Notes: a model not told the origin generated them from the sequence alone. A stretch of 64,000 bases of DNA from Marseilla massiliensis (GCF_016899955.1 NZ_JACJJL010000020.1:1-64000), one strand, 5' to 3'. Shown: positions 1-10,789, numbered from the stretch's first letter. A program made the numbers and translations.

Positions 1-444
1 AAAGAACTCAATTCTTCCCTTTTGCCGGGATTGTTTGATTAATATTAATTTGTCCCGATTTTAACGGGACACTAATGGCATGTATTAGTATTTCTATTGA
101 TGTTACAGTTACAAAGGTACAATATTTTGGTTAATTTGTGTTGTTTTAGATAGCTGAAAAATCGCCGAAACCACTCGCTCTTTGTCCTTTGGGGGAATTT
201 TGCAGCAGCCGTGCAATTGCAGGCTGTGATGCAATCCGAAGTCGTCTGTCGTGTGTCGGCTGTGGTGTCCCGCGGCTGCGGCTCATGCCTTTTTATGGCA
301 TTTGCCATACAGCCTTGAGTCACCACAGCCATACACACGAAACGTGGTGTTGGCAACTCATATTGTTGCTTGTCTTGTCCGAGTGACAATAATGTATATA
401 TGCGTATCAATATGGGTTCCAACTCATGTTGCCATAGGTTTGCC
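1..444. other. Intergenic region downstream of the pullulanase gene
   Basis: No convincing gene is seen. The stretch holds a 6-bp-stem hairpin at 52-70 (GTCCCG/CGGGAC) and a larger inverted repeat at 250-339, reported separately. On the minus strand CAAAGGTA at 112-119 reads TACCTTTG, a match to the Bacteroidales -7 box TAnnTTTG, which could start a leftward transcript outside the window, but no TTTG -33 element is evident. Short open frames here have no recognisable features. Confidence 0.5.
250..339. repeat. Long imperfect inverted repeat (18/19-bp arms)
   Basis: The left arm at 250-267 (CGTGTGTCGGCTGTGGTG) pairs with the right arm at 321-339 with one mismatch and one bulge. The enclosed 53 bp contain a smaller ATGCC/GGCAT hairpin. 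It lies about 105 bp beyond the pullulanase stop codon and could form an RNA hairpin at the 3' end of that operon. There is no U-tract, so a terminator call is not secure. Confidence 0.5.
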
Positions 445-2358
445 TTAGTCGTGGAGTATAAGTGCCGACTGCGCGCTTACGGTGGCTTCGCTGCCGCTGA
501 AGGTAGAAAGGCCATTCTCGTCTATCTTTCCCTCGTGGCATACAATGGTGTAGTTGCCCTGCGGGATGGCCACCTTGCGCTGTTGCTTGGCGGCATTGAG
601 TATGACGATGATGTTGCGCCAGTCGTCGCGGCCGGCGTAGTCTTTCAGGCGGAAGGCCACCAGCCCGGGCTGCGTGGGCAGGAACTCGAGGTGGCGGCGC
701 ACCAAATCCGCCGAGCCCAGGCGGAATGCCGGGTGGTTGCGGCGCAGCCTTGTCAGGTTCTTGTAGTAGTCCATCACCTGCGGATAGCGCTCCATGTTGT
801 TCCAGTCGAGGCGGTTGATGCTGTCGGGAGAGTTGTAGCTGTTGTGCACCCCCTTCTTGTCGCGCAGCATTTCCTCGCCGCTCAGTATGAACGGAACGCC
901 CTGCGAGGTGAGCACCGCCGTCTGTGCCAGCATGTCGAGGCGTATCAGTTCGTCGGTCGTTATGCCCGGTATGCTCGCCCTCAGGCGGTCGGTGAGGCAC
1001 ATGTCGTCGTGACAGCTCACGTAGCTTATCATCTGTGTGGGCTGCGATGCCCATGCCTCTGTCGAGTAATTCACCTTCGACATGTCTACCTGCGGGTGCT
1101 CGATGGCCCCTGCAATGCCAAACTTAATGCTCTCCTCCTCGCCCGGCTTGCCTGCAAGGAACGCCCCCTTGGTGTCGTCGCTGAACGGGCCGCGCAGCGC
1201 ATCGCGCAGTTCGTCGCTGAAGGCGGCAATGCCCGGCATGGCCTTCATGTTGGCTTTGAGGCCCAGTTGCTCCTTTGGCAGGGCGCAGCTGCCTGCGCTC
1301 CATCCCTCGCCATAGATGAAAATGGTGGGGTCAACCTCGTCGACGGCCTTGCGGATGGCGTTCATTGTCTCTATGTCGTGGCAGCCCATGAGGTCGAACC
1401 GAAAGCCGTCGATGTGGTATTCGTCAATCCAGTAGAGCACCGACTCAACCATGAAGCGGCGCATCATGTCGCGCTCCGATGCCGTTTCGTTGCCGCATCC
1501 CGAGCCGTCGGAGTATTTGCCGTCGGCCGTCTTGCGGTAGAAGTAATCGGGATATGTGCGCTGGAAGTTGCTGCCGTCGATGTTGAAGGTGTGGTTGTAG
1601 ACCACGTCGAGAATGACGCGGATGCCAGCCTTGTGCAACGCCTGCACCATCTGCTTGAACTCACGGATGCGTGTTTCGGGCTTATACGGGTCGGTAGAGT
1701 AAGAGCCGTCGGGCACGTTGTAGTTCACCGGGTCGTATCCCCAGTTGTATTGTGGCGTCGAAAGGCGCGTCTCGTCTACGGAAGCATAGTCGAACGACGG
1801 CAGTATGTGCACGGCGTTGACACCGAGTTCTTTGAGGTGGGTGATGGCCTTGGGGTCGGTTAGCGCCAGGAACTTGCCACCGTTGGCTATCCCCGACGAA
1901 GCGTCGATGGAGTAGTCGCGGTGGTGCATCTCGTAGATGACGAGGTCGGCCGGCGACTTCACCACAGGCCTACGGTCGTCGTTCCAGCCGGCAGGGTCGG
2001 TCTTGTCCATGTCTATGATGGCCGCCCTCTGCCCGTTCACACCCACGGCCTTGGCAAAAACGCCGGCGCATTCGCCCCTCCCGGTGTCGAATGTGTAGAA
2101 GCGGCCCATCAGGTTGCCCGTCACGGTGGCCGTCCATGTGTCGGCGGCCGTGCGTTCCATCTTCACCGTGCGTTCAGGTCGTCCTTTGTGCCCGGCCTTG
2201 TAAATCCTGAGTTTCACGGTTTTTGCATTGTCGGGTGCAAACAGCCTGAATGTTGTCTGCTCCGGGGTGTAGTCGGCTTCGTTGAAAGTCTGTGCCCCGG
2301 CGGCCGCCGGCAGCATTGCTGCCAGCAGCCCGGTCAATATCGTCTTTTGAGTTTTCAT
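445..2358 (-). CDS. pulA: Type I pullulanase (GH13 debranching enzyme)
   Basis: This 637-residue enzyme should hydrolyse alpha-1,6 branches of pullulan or starch-derived dextrins. Residues 1-22 look like a signal peptide ending AGAQ. A CBM48-like beta-sandwich occupies about 30-115, followed by the GH13 barrel. The pullulanase signature YNWGYDP is present. The catalytic residues appear as D322 in FRFDLMG (nucleophile), E351 in YGEGW (acid/base) and D451 in SCHDDM. A short C-terminal beta domain closes the protein. The gene begins 17 bp after the GH97 stop codon, so the two are surely cotranscribed. With GH97 and GH77 it would complete breakdown of branched maltodextrins after import, probably in the periplasm given the signal peptide. 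Family assignment is firm; exact substrate preference is inferred. Confidence 0.93.
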   Translation of the reverse strand: MKTQKTILTGLLAAMLPAAAGAQTFNEADYTPEQTTFRLFAPDNAKTVKLRIYKAGHKGRPERTVKMERTAADTWTATVTGNLMGRFYTFDTGRGECAGVFAKAVGVNGQRAAIIDMDKTDPAGWNDDRRPVVKSPADLVIYEMHHRDYSIDASSGIANGGKFLALTDPKAITHLKELGVNAVHILPSFDYASVDETRLSTPQYNWGYDPVNYNVPDGSYSTDPYKPETRIREFKQMVQALHKAGIRVILDVVYNHTFNIDGSNFQRTYPDYFYRKTADGKYSDGSGCGNETASERDMMRRFMVESVLYWIDEYHIDGFRFDLMGCHDIETMNAIRKAVDEVDPTIFIYGEGWSAGSCALPKEQLGLKANMKAMPGIAAFSDELRDALRGPFSDDTKGAFLAGKPGEEESIKFGIAGAIEHPQVDMSKVNYSTEAWASQPTQMISYVSCHDDMCLTDRLRASIPGITTDELIRLDMLAQTAVLTSQGVPFILSGEEMLRDKKGVHNSYNSPDSINRLDWNNMERYPQVMDYYKNLTRLRRNHPAFRLGSADLVRRHLEFLPTQPGLVAFRLKDYAGRDDWRNIIVILNAAKQQRKVAIPQGNYTIVCHEGKIDENGLSTFSGSEATVSAQSALILHD

Positions 2359-2375
2359 TTCATGATGCGGTTTGT

Positions 2376-4520
<2,145 letters not shown>

Positions 4521-4610
4521 TTAATAATTGATTATCATGACTGTCTGTCGTTGTTGCCGGCTTGTGGCCCTATGTGTGCCGTTGTGTGGCGTTTCCTTGT
4601 TCCGGCAAGT

Positions 4611-4724
4611 GGTAGCGGGGTGATTGCCCGATGAAACCAAACTAACTGCGATGGCCGCTACGTGTTTAGTACAGCAGTGTTGCTGCCTTGACTTGACAAT
4701 AAGTTGGCAACCACTCCCGCTACC
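4611..4724. repeat. Inverted-repeat-bounded segment between malQ and GH97
   Basis: GGTAGCGGGGTGATTGCC at 4611-4628 is repeated in inverted orientation at 4706-4724 (GGCAACCACTCCCGCTACC), with one mismatch and one extra base. The arms enclose 77 bp without a gene. It could be a small mobile remnant or a long-range RNA stem in the malQ-GH97 leader. No target-site duplication was recognised. Confidence 0.45.
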
Positions 4725-4789
4725 TTAGCGATGCGATATGAGCGTGCGGGGCGTCGGCCGCAGCCACTTCGGGCGCGGCCGGCTGCAGG

Positions 4790-7474
4790 TCATTTCCTTC
4801 CGCTGGCGGCAATCATGTCGCCGATCTGCCTGTTGAAGCCTTCGGCCTTCATCAGGTTCTCTATGGTTATGTGCATACGGTACCTCCAGTAGTGCCGCGG
4901 GTTGGCCGGTATGTTGATGCGTTCGGCGTCGGCGTCGGCCAGCCTCAGGTCTTCGTCGGTGGCCATCCAGTCTTGCAGCGATAGCAAGCAGAGCATCGAC
5001 GGGCTCGACAGGTTGCGCCACACGATGTCTTTGGCGAGCCACCCGGGCAGCGGGTGGGGTGCCGGTCCCTGGTGGTTGAGCGTGTTGTTGAAGAAGTCTT
5101 GCGTTTGTGGCCAGTCTTCGTCCCACCACTGCCTCAGCGTGGGCATGTCGTGGGTTGATATGGTGCACACCGACAGGTACGGGTTCTTTTCGAGCGCCCC
5201 GAACCTCAGGTGGTTGTCTTTTGGCATCGACTGGATTTCGAGGCTCAGTATGTGCAGCTGCCTCATCACCCATGGCACGCAGTCGGGCACCATGCCCAGG
5301 TCTTCGGCACAGGGCAGCATGCGTGTGGCCTCGGTCAGTATGGGCAGCTTCTTCATGGCCTCCTCATACCAGAACTGATTGTTGCGGTGGTAGAAATAGT
5401 CGTTGTAAATGCGGTTGAAGGCCTCTTTGTCGCAGTCCCACAGCGCCTCGTAGATGAAGTCGAGCTGCACACCGATGCGCGGATGGAACAAGTCGTGGCG
5501 CTTGCGGTCGCGCACAAAGAGCACGTCGCTTATGAGGGCGTAGAGACCGTCGCGCAGCCATGTGTCGCTGTCGGACGTCTTTCCGCTGAAAGCAGCCTCG
5601 ACCTTGCGCTGCGTGTCGTATTGCGGCAGCATGCGGTAGCGGTCGCCGCATCGCTCAAGGTAGTTGTCCTTCACCTCGCCGGCCCTTTCGCGGAATATGC
5701 GGTCGAGCACCCAGTCGGTGATGAACGGCGTGGTGTAGAACTCTTCCTGGAAGTGCAGGCCGTAGGCCTCAATCTCTTCGCGCGACAGGCCGAGCGACGG
5801 CGAGAACTGCCCCAGCAGCCCGTGCACCGCGTCGATGGGTATTTCCCAGATGCGGAAGAAGCCGAGCACATGGTCAATGCGGAAAGCGTCGAAGTATTCG
5901 GCCATGTTGCGGAACCTGCGCACCCACCAAGAGCATCCGTCGGCCAGCATGGCGTCCCAGTTGTATGTGGGTAATCCCCAGTTCTGTCCTTTGGTAGTGA
6001 ATGCGTCGGGCGGTGCCCCCGCCTGTCCGTTGAGGTTGAAATACCTTGGCTCTACCCATGCCTCGACGCCGTCGCGGCTGATGCCTATGGGTATGTCGCC
6101 CTTCAGTATGATGTTGCGCGAGCGTGCGTATTCGTGGGCTCCGCGCATCTGCGTGTGCAGGTTGTATTGCACGAAATACCAGAACGCCACCTCGCGGTAG
6201 CTCTCGGATGCCGGGTTGGCCATCGACAGGCGTTCGCCCTCGTCGAAGCGGCGGTGGTCGGGCCACGACCCGAACGAGGCCGTGCCATACATGTCGCGGT
6301 AGTGGCAGAAGGCGGCGTAAGGCACGAGCCACTGCTTGTTGGCCTCGAAGAATTGTGTAAACGAGCCCCGCTGCATCATTGCCTCGCCCTGTTCGGCATA
6401 GAGTTCGCGCAGATAGGCCAGCTTGGCGTTGTTCACCCGTTCGTAGTCAATCTGCGGCAGGGCGTTGAGCTCGGTGCGCAGTTGCTCATAGTGCTTGCGC
6501 CTTGCCTCGTCGGCGAGCGGCGGCAGCTGCCTCAGGTCGGTGTACTGTGGGTGCAGGGCATAGATGCTTATGCTATTGTAAGGGTATGAGTCGGTCCAGG
6601 TGTGGGTGATGCCCGTGTCGTTGATGGGCAGCAGCTGCAGGGCGCGCTGCCCGGTCTGTGCCGCCCAGTCTGTCATCAGGCGCAGGTCGCCGAAGTCGCC
6701 CACGCCGAAGCTGCCTTCAGAGCGCAGCGAGAACACCGGTATCACCGTGCCTGCCATGCGCCAGGCTGGGGCTTCGAGGCGTGCCTGCTGCAGTTCGCAC
6801 ACCATGGTCTCGCCGGCCCCGAGCGCCGGTATGCTCATCCTTCGGTTGTCGCCCCATTCCCACTTGTAGGCCAAGGGGCTCTCGCTGTCGGCAGCCACAA
6901 ACTTGAATTCTATGTTTTTTGCAAACAGCCTGTCGGTGTCTATCACGGCCATCCATTCGTTTGGCTTGTGCTCGGCCATGGGGTATCCCTTGGCAGCGTT
7001 CCATTCGCCGAGCAGCGAGTCGTTGCCCACCATGACGAGTTTCTGGTTACCTGCCAGCTGCGGGGCCTTCACTTTCAGCACCACCGCGTGGCGCGGCCTT
7101 TGCCCGGCCTGCGTGTTTGTGTGGCTGCGGGCAGCCACACATTCGGTTATCGCCGAGCTGTAGAGGTGGGCATCGTCGGGCAGGTCGGTCCAGTTGTCGT
7201 AGATATGGTAAGTCTGGCTGCCGTCGAGCTCAAGCCTGTGCGGGCTCACCATCCACTCGTGCCTGGCCTGGCAGCCGTTTTTCATCACGCTGTAGTAGTA
7301 GTCAATTGTTTCAGGCAGCTTCTTGTCAACGGCTACGTTGCAAGACCATTGGCTCCCCTCGTCGGTGTCCATGGCGATGGTCTTGTCGCTCCCATCGTCG
7401 TTGAAGGCTATTATGTTCAACGCCAGCTCTTCACCATAGCGGGTGTTGTAGTTAATGTTAAAATGTAAATTCAT
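4790..7474 (-). CDS. malQ: 4-alpha-glucanotransferase (GH77) with N-terminal CBM20 modules
   Basis: Amylomaltase of 894 residues that disproportionates maltooligosaccharides. It has no signal peptide, so it should be cytoplasmic. The N-terminal 270 residues look like two starch-binding CBM20-type domains (for example LVMVGNDSLLGEWNAAKGYPM near residue 150), as usual for long Bacteroidetes and plant DPE2-type MalQ. The GH77 barrel follows: D534 in FRIDHVLGFFRIWEIP is the nucleophile, E724 in CAEDLGMVP the acid/base and D776 in STHDMPTLRQWW the stabiliser. An AACTTTA -7-like box at 7501-7508 and a palindrome at 7562-7577 matching the operator near susC lie upstream. The MFS transporter gene upstream is separated by 680 bp and a strong terminator, so malQ probably starts its own transcript. 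Confidence 0.96.
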   Translation of the reverse strand: MNLHFNINYNTRYGEELALNIIAFNDDGSDKTIAMDTDEGSQWSCNVAVDKKLPETIDYYYSVMKNGCQARHEWMVSPHRLELDGSQTYHIYDNWTDLPDDAHLYSSAITECVAARSHTNTQAGQRPRHAVVLKVKAPQLAGNQKLVMVGNDSLLGEWNAAKGYPMAEHKPNEWMAVIDTDRLFAKNIEFKFVAADSESPLAYKWEWGDNRRMSIPALGAGETMVCELQQARLEAPAWRMAGTVIPVFSLRSEGSFGVGDFGDLRLMTDWAAQTGQRALQLLPINDTGITHTWTDSYPYNSISIYALHPQYTDLRQLPPLADEARRKHYEQLRTELNALPQIDYERVNNAKLAYLRELYAEQGEAMMQRGSFTQFFEANKQWLVPYAAFCHYRDMYGTASFGSWPDHRRFDEGERLSMANPASESYREVAFWYFVQYNLHTQMRGAHEYARSRNIILKGDIPIGISRDGVEAWVEPRYFNLNGQAGAPPDAFTTKGQNWGLPTYNWDAMLADGCSWWVRRFRNMAEYFDAFRIDHVLGFFRIWEIPIDAVHGLLGQFSPSLGLSREEIEAYGLHFQEEFYTTPFITDWVLDRIFRERAGEVKDNYLERCGDRYRMLPQYDTQRKVEAAFSGKTSDSDTWLRDGLYALISDVLFVRDRKRHDLFHPRIGVQLDFIYEALWDCDKEAFNRIYNDYFYHRNNQFWYEEAMKKLPILTEATRMLPCAEDLGMVPDCVPWVMRQLHILSLEIQSMPKDNHLRFGALEKNPYLSVCTISTHDMPTLRQWWDEDWPQTQDFFNNTLNHQGPAPHPLPGWLAKDIVWRNLSSPSMLCLLSLQDWMATDEDLRLADADAERINIPANPRHYWRYRMHITIENLMKAEGFNRQIGDMIAASGRK

Positions 7475-7500
7475 ATATGGTGGTTTTTAGTTTACGAGTG

Positions 7501-7508
7501 TAAAGTTA
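7501..7508 (-). promoter_or_regulatory. Probable -7 box of malQ
   Basis: The minus strand reads TAACTTTA, one base from the Bacteroidales -7 consensus TAnnTTTG. It sits 27 bp upstream of the malQ start codon, and the LacI-type palindrome begins 54 bp further upstream. Confidence 0.45.
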
Positions 7509-7561
7509 CGAATTTAGCTGATAGGCAGTTACGTGTTGACCATCGAAAAGGTTGATTGTTT

Positions 7562-7577
7562 GTGCAATCGGTTGCGC
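7562..7577. promoter_or_regulatory. LacI-family operator upstream of malQ
   Basis: GTGCAATCGGTTGCGC differs at two positions from the perfect palindrome GCGCAATCGATTGCGC at 10720-10735 between lacI and susC. The central CpG and TGC/GCA half-site core are typical of LacI/GalR operators. It lies 88 bp upstream of the malQ start codon and 54 bp upstream of its presumed -7 box, close to the 55-bp spacing seen at susC. An upstream site suits activation better than repression. Confidence 0.65.
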
Positions 7578-7854
7578 ATTGCCCCGCGGTCAATGCCCGT
7601 TTCATTGCGTCGGGCCCTATCCCCCGCCTGGCATCTGGGCTCCCTAATCCAGTGGCTTTTGCCAATGCCTTGCCATCCGGCATGTAGGTTTCCCGTGCGG
7701 CAATACCCTGTCAGGCCCTGAGTCGGCCAGGTTGCTTCGCCAAAAGAAAGCGGCCGAGGGCAGTCGGCACAGCCGGTTGGCGGGCCGCCATGGCCACTTT
7801 GGGTTGGTTGCTGGGCGGCGTTTCATGGCCGGCTTACCGCCCATGCAAGCGTGG

Positions 7855-7965
7855 CGTTGGCAGCCTGTTTTGCGGTATGTGCCGTTTTGCGTTGCCGAAC
7901 GGCCCGTATCGCATGCCAAAACGGCCCGTTCCTCATCCTCAAACGGCCGCTTTTGCCGTGGCTTG
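7855..7965. repeat. 22-bp degenerate tandem repeat array, copy A
   Basis: AACGGCC recurs at exactly 22-bp spacing (starting 7898, 7920 and 7942), and the preceding GTTTTGC...GCC segments continue the register for one or two more units. The unit core reads GCCAAAACGGCCC. The same unit occurs at 28563-28630 and, on the opposite strand, at 47270-47360. GCCGTTTT at 7881-7888 also pairs with AAAACGGC at 7918-7925, so units can form hairpins. Function unknown. Confidence 0.65.
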
Positions 7966-8092
7966 GCCCACCGCTCTTTCGGCAAGGGCGCCGGCCAATA
8001 TTCGCGGCAGCAGCGCAGGGGCGCTTTGGGCACTGATGAACGGTAGTGTATAAAGGCACAGACCGGCATCCGGCGGCATGGTAGCCTGTTTG

Positions 8093-8124
8093 AAAAAAAT
8101 ATGCCGGGAACCACCCCGGCATAT
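8093..8124 (-). terminator. Rho-independent terminator of the MFS transporter gene
   Basis: ATATGCCGGG (8099-8108) pairs perfectly with CCCGGCATAT (8115-8124) across a 6-base loop. On the minus strand it is followed by a run of seven U. It lies about 32 bp past the transporter stop codon. Confidence 0.9.
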
Positions 8125-8155
8125 TCATTTATGCTGCATTCGTGCCGCCCCGGCC

Positions 8156-9460
8156 TCACTGCCTGTCTTTGATGACCGCCACGCATGCCGCCCCGACTAT
8201 GAGGCAGATGCCAGCCACCAGGAGCATGTTGCTCTGCGAGCTGCCCACCATCGACAGTATGGTGCCGCCGAGTGCGGCCGCCACTATCTGCGGTATGCAA
8301 ATGGTGCCGTTGAACAAGCCCAGGTACACACCCATGTGGCCGTGGCCTTCGAGCGCGTTGGTGACCAGGGCGAAAGGCATGGCCAGCATGGCGGCCCATG
8401 CGCAGCCTATGAGCAGGTAGGGGACGAAGAGCACGTATTGGTTGTGGATGAACGGCACCATGCAGAAGCCGGCGCCGCCCAGGATGAGGCTGAGGCTGTA
8501 GGCCAGCTTGCGGCCGGGTATGACCGAGAGCACCACGGCCCATACAACGCTGCCCACGGCCTGCACGGCGAAGAGCACGCCCACCCAGTTGCCGGCTGCC
8601 TGGTAGCCTTCGGATGCCACGTCGGTGGTTTGCCAGCAAGTCTCGGCTATGGTGCCGTTGGTGTAAGTCCACATGTACATGAACGCCGCCCAGCAGAAAA
8701 ACTGCACGAGGCCCACGGTCCAGAATGTCGACGGAGCATTGCGCAGCAGCCGCATGATGTTCACCTTCTCTTCGTTTAGCGGCTTGTCGAGCCCGTGATA
8801 CTCGGCATATTCGGCCGGGGGCATCTCTTTCACCTTTGCAGTGGTGTAGATGACGCAGAGTATCAGTATGGCAGCGCCGATGTAGAACGAATAGATGACC
8901 GAGTCGGGCACCACGCCCTTGGGGGCCACGTTGCTAATGCCGAGCACTGTGAAGAAGAACGGGAACACATAGCCCACCAGCGAGCCGGCGTTGCAAAGGA
9001 AGCTCTGTATGGAGTAGGCCAGCGTCTTCTGCTTCTCGTTGACCATGTCGCCCACGAGCATCTTGAATGGCTGCATGGCCATGTTGATGCTCGTGTCGAG
9101 GAACATCAGGGCGCACAGTCCGAATATCATTGCGGTGGATACTGTCATGCCCAGCGACCCTGCGTTGGGCAGCAGGCACATCACGACGACAGCCGCGGCG
9201 GCGCCCACGAACAGGTAGGGTATGCGCCTGCCGAAGCGGCACCATGTCTTGTCGCTCAGGGTGCCCACGATGGGCTGCACTATGATGCCCATCAGTGGCG
9301 GCAGAATCCAGAAGTAACTCAGTGAATGGGGGTCGGCGCCGAGCGTGGCGAATATGCGCGCGATGTTGGCGCTCTGGAGTGCGTAGGCTATCTGCACCCC
9401 AAAGAATCCGAAACTAATGTTCCATAGTTTCCAGAACGATAAATCCGGTTTTGTCTTCAT
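8156..9460 (-). CDS. MFS sugar transporter (GPH/SLC45-like, probable maltose/maltodextrin)
   Basis: A 434-residue inner-membrane protein with about twelve hydrophobic segments. The N-terminal part (FWKLWNISFGFFGVQIAYALQ) and GTLSDKTWCRFGRRIPYLFVG resemble the SLC45/GPH-like MFS carriers found next to LacI regulators in Bacteroidetes maltose loci. The SDKxxxRFGRRxP segment is the loop 2-3 MFS motif. It would import maltose or glucose released in the periplasm. It lies 147 bp downstream of lacI on the same strand with a GC-rich hairpin at 9558-9578 in between, and ends at a strong terminator. The substrate is inferred from the locus only. Confidence 0.88.
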   Translation of the reverse strand: MKTKPDLSFWKLWNISFGFFGVQIAYALQSANIARIFATLGADPHSLSYFWILPPLMGIIVQPIVGTLSDKTWCRFGRRIPYLFVGAAAAVVVMCLLPNAGSLGMTVSTAMIFGLCALMFLDTSINMAMQPFKMLVGDMVNEKQKTLAYSIQSFLCNAGSLVGYVFPFFFTVLGISNVAPKGVVPDSVIYSFYIGAAILILCVIYTTAKVKEMPPAEYAEYHGLDKPLNEEKVNIMRLLRNAPSTFWTVGLVQFFCWAAFMYMWTYTNGTIAETCWQTTDVASEGYQAAGNWVGVLFAVQAVGSVVWAVVLSVIPGRKLAYSLSLILGGAGFCMVPFIHNQYVLFVPYLLIGCAWAAMLAMPFALVTNALEGHGHMGVYLGLFNGTICIPQIVAAALGGTILSMVGSSQSNMLLVAGICLIVGAACVAVIKDRQ

Positions 9461-9557
9461 ATTTATGTTTTAAGTTATTGGCTTTGTCGTTTGCCCGTAC
9501 GGGCCTTCGTCGGCTTTCGCCCGCGGGGCCGGGCCGCAGCGTGCCCCGGGATATGCC

Positions 9558-9578
9558 GGCGCCCTGTCGCAGGGCGCC
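9558..9578. terminator. GC-rich hairpin between lacI and the transporter gene
   Basis: GGCGCCCT and AGGGCGCC form a perfect 8-bp stem with a GTCGC loop. No U-run follows on the minus strand, so it may be a pause or mRNA-processing site rather than a full terminator. Confidence 0.4.
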
Positions 9579-9607
9579 ACAGACTCTCATCCACCGCCGG
9601 GGGGCGG

Positions 9608-10636
9608 TTACAGCGTTGAGCCTCTCACTATGAGCTGGGTGCGGACAACGCGCTTCTCTACCTTTTCTATCGACAGCGTGCCCTTCACCTGGCTTATCAG
9701 TATGTCGGCTGCCTCCATGCCCATGACGTGGCCGCGCTGCTCTACGGTGGTCAGCATGGGATCGCAGGCCGTGCTCCGGTTGCTGTTGGTAAACCCGCAG
9801 ATGGCAATGTCGTCGGGCACCCTGAACCCTTTTTGCTTGGTTGCGTAGAGAGCTCCTATGGCAGTGTCGTCGTTGACGGCGAAGATGGCGTCGGGATGGT
9901 CGTCGCCTTCAAGTATCATCGGGGTTATTCGCTCGGCTTCCTCCATCGTGTCGCATTCGTAGACAAGGTTGCTGTCGGCCTTCAGGCCGTGGCGGAGCAT
10001 GGCGTCTTTCCATCCGTTGAAGCGGTTCTTGAATATCTCGAGCGACTGCTGCGAGCCGAAGAAGGCTATGCGCTTGCAGCCCGTCTCGATGAGATGCGAC
10101 ACGGCGTTGTAGGCGCCAATGTAGTCGTCGACCACCACGCGGCTGGCATCGACGCCCGTGCAGATGCGGTCGCAGAATACTATGGGCATGTCGTTCTCCA
10201 CATACTGGGTGAAGTGGGCATACTTCTTCGTGTCTTTGGCCTGGACGACAATCAGTCCGCACACCTTATATTTATAGAAATTGTTGCACAGGGTCACCTC
10301 GCGCTCGTAGCTCTCGCAACTCTGGTTGACCATCACGAGGAAGCCCTCGGCCGAAGCTTTCTCTTCGATGCCGGAGATGATTGAGGCGAAATAGTAGTGC
10401 ACAATCTCGGGAACGACCACGCCTATGGTCTTCTGCGGCTCCACCTTGCTATGGCGCAACGTGCCAGCCAGGGCGTTGGGAATGAAGTTGTGCTCCCGCG
10501 CGAAGGCCTGAATCTCAGCCCTACGCTCGGGACTTATGCGCGGCGAGTCTTTCAGTGCCCTTGATACTGTGGATACTGAAGTGCCCATCTGGCGCGCAAT
10601 GTCCTTCATTGTCAGTTGTGTCGACCTCTTGCCCAT
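9608..10636 (-). CDS. LacI/GalR-family transcriptional regulator
   Basis: A 342-residue regulator. The N-terminal helix-turn-helix (LTMKDIARQMGTSVSTVSRAL) and hinge (NFIPNALAGTLRH) are followed by a periplasmic-binding-protein-like sensor domain with the usual IGVVVPEI start near residue 75. I place the start at the ATG at 10636 because it puts the HTH about nine residues from the N-terminus, as in the family. An in-frame TTG eight codons upstream (10660) is possible. It is divergent from susC, with a perfect 16-bp operator palindrome between them. It would sense a maltodextrin-derived ligand and control both arms of the locus, taking the role SusR plays in Bacteroides thetaiotaomicron. Ligand and mode of control are inferred. 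Confidence 0.94.
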   Translation of the reverse strand: MGKRSTQLTMKDIARQMGTSVSTVSRALKDSPRISPERRAEIQAFAREHNFIPNALAGTLRHSKVEPQKTIGVVVPEIVHYYFASIISGIEEKASAEGFLVMVNQSCESYEREVTLCNNFYKYKVCGLIVVQAKDTKKYAHFTQYVENDMPIVFCDRICTGVDASRVVVDDYIGAYNAVSHLIETGCKRIAFFGSQQSLEIFKNRFNGWKDAMLRHGLKADSNLVYECDTMEEAERITPMILEGDDHPDAIFAVNDDTAIGALYATKQKGFRVPDDIAICGFTNSNRSTACDPMLTTVEQRGHVMGMEAADILISQVKGTLSIEKVEKRVVRTQLIVRGSTL

Positions 10637-10657
10637 CGTCTTCTTTGCTTGCGACGA

Positions 10658-10665
10658 CAAAATTA
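10658..10665 (-). promoter_or_regulatory. Probable lacI -7 box
   Basis: The minus strand reads TAATTTTG (TAnnTTTG), 22 bp upstream of the preferred ATG at 10636. It overlaps the alternative TTG start, which argues against that start. No clear -33 TTTG is seen. Confidence 0.5.
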
Positions 10666-10719
10666 TTCAAAACTCCCTAAGTGGAGGGTAACACATTATT
10701 AAATATTGAAATTTATATA

Positions 10720-10735
10720 GCGCAATCGATTGCGC
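10720..10735. promoter_or_regulatory. LacI-family operator between lacI and susC
   Basis: GCGCAATCGATTGCGC is a perfect 16-bp palindrome with a central CG, typical of LacI/GalR sites. It lies 54 bp from the TATCTTTG box of susC and about 55 bp upstream of the lacI -7 box, so it is roughly centred between the divergent promoters. A second site with two changes precedes malQ. Confidence 0.8.
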
Positions 10736-10789
10736 AAAGACAATGGGCAGTTTTATATCATAAAAAACATGAACAAACACGAATAAACC

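Larger units (their letters stand above)
7475..8155. other. Gene-free stretch between MFS transporter and malQ
   Basis: These 681 bp contain, from the malQ side, its probable -7 box, the LacI-type operator, a 22-bp tandem repeat array near 7855-7965 and the MFS-gene terminator at 8093-8124. No open frame here has family features or a credible start context, and I see no other gene. Confidence 0.6.

Noticed and set aside
112-119. Leftward promoter at the window edge
   Set aside because: Only a -7 box match is present, with no -33 element and no visible gene; too weak for a promoter call.
370-1863. Long plus-strand frame of 497 codons opposite the pullulanase gene
   Set aside because: It is a GC-rich antisense frame over a fully conserved GH13 enzyme and has no family features or signal.
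7855-7965. Possible CRISPR array
   Set aside because: The 22-bp units are contiguous and degenerate, with no constant repeat separated by unique spacers and no cas genes.
7644-8672. 342-codon minus-strand frame overlapping the MFS gene and the gap downstream
   Set aside because: It is out of frame with the conserved transporter, crosses its terminator and shows low-complexity His/Arg/Gly composition.
10637-10660. TTG start of the LacI regulator
   Set aside because: It overlaps the TAATTTTG box and adds eight residues before the usual N-terminus; ATG at 10636 fits the family better, though TTG is not excluded.
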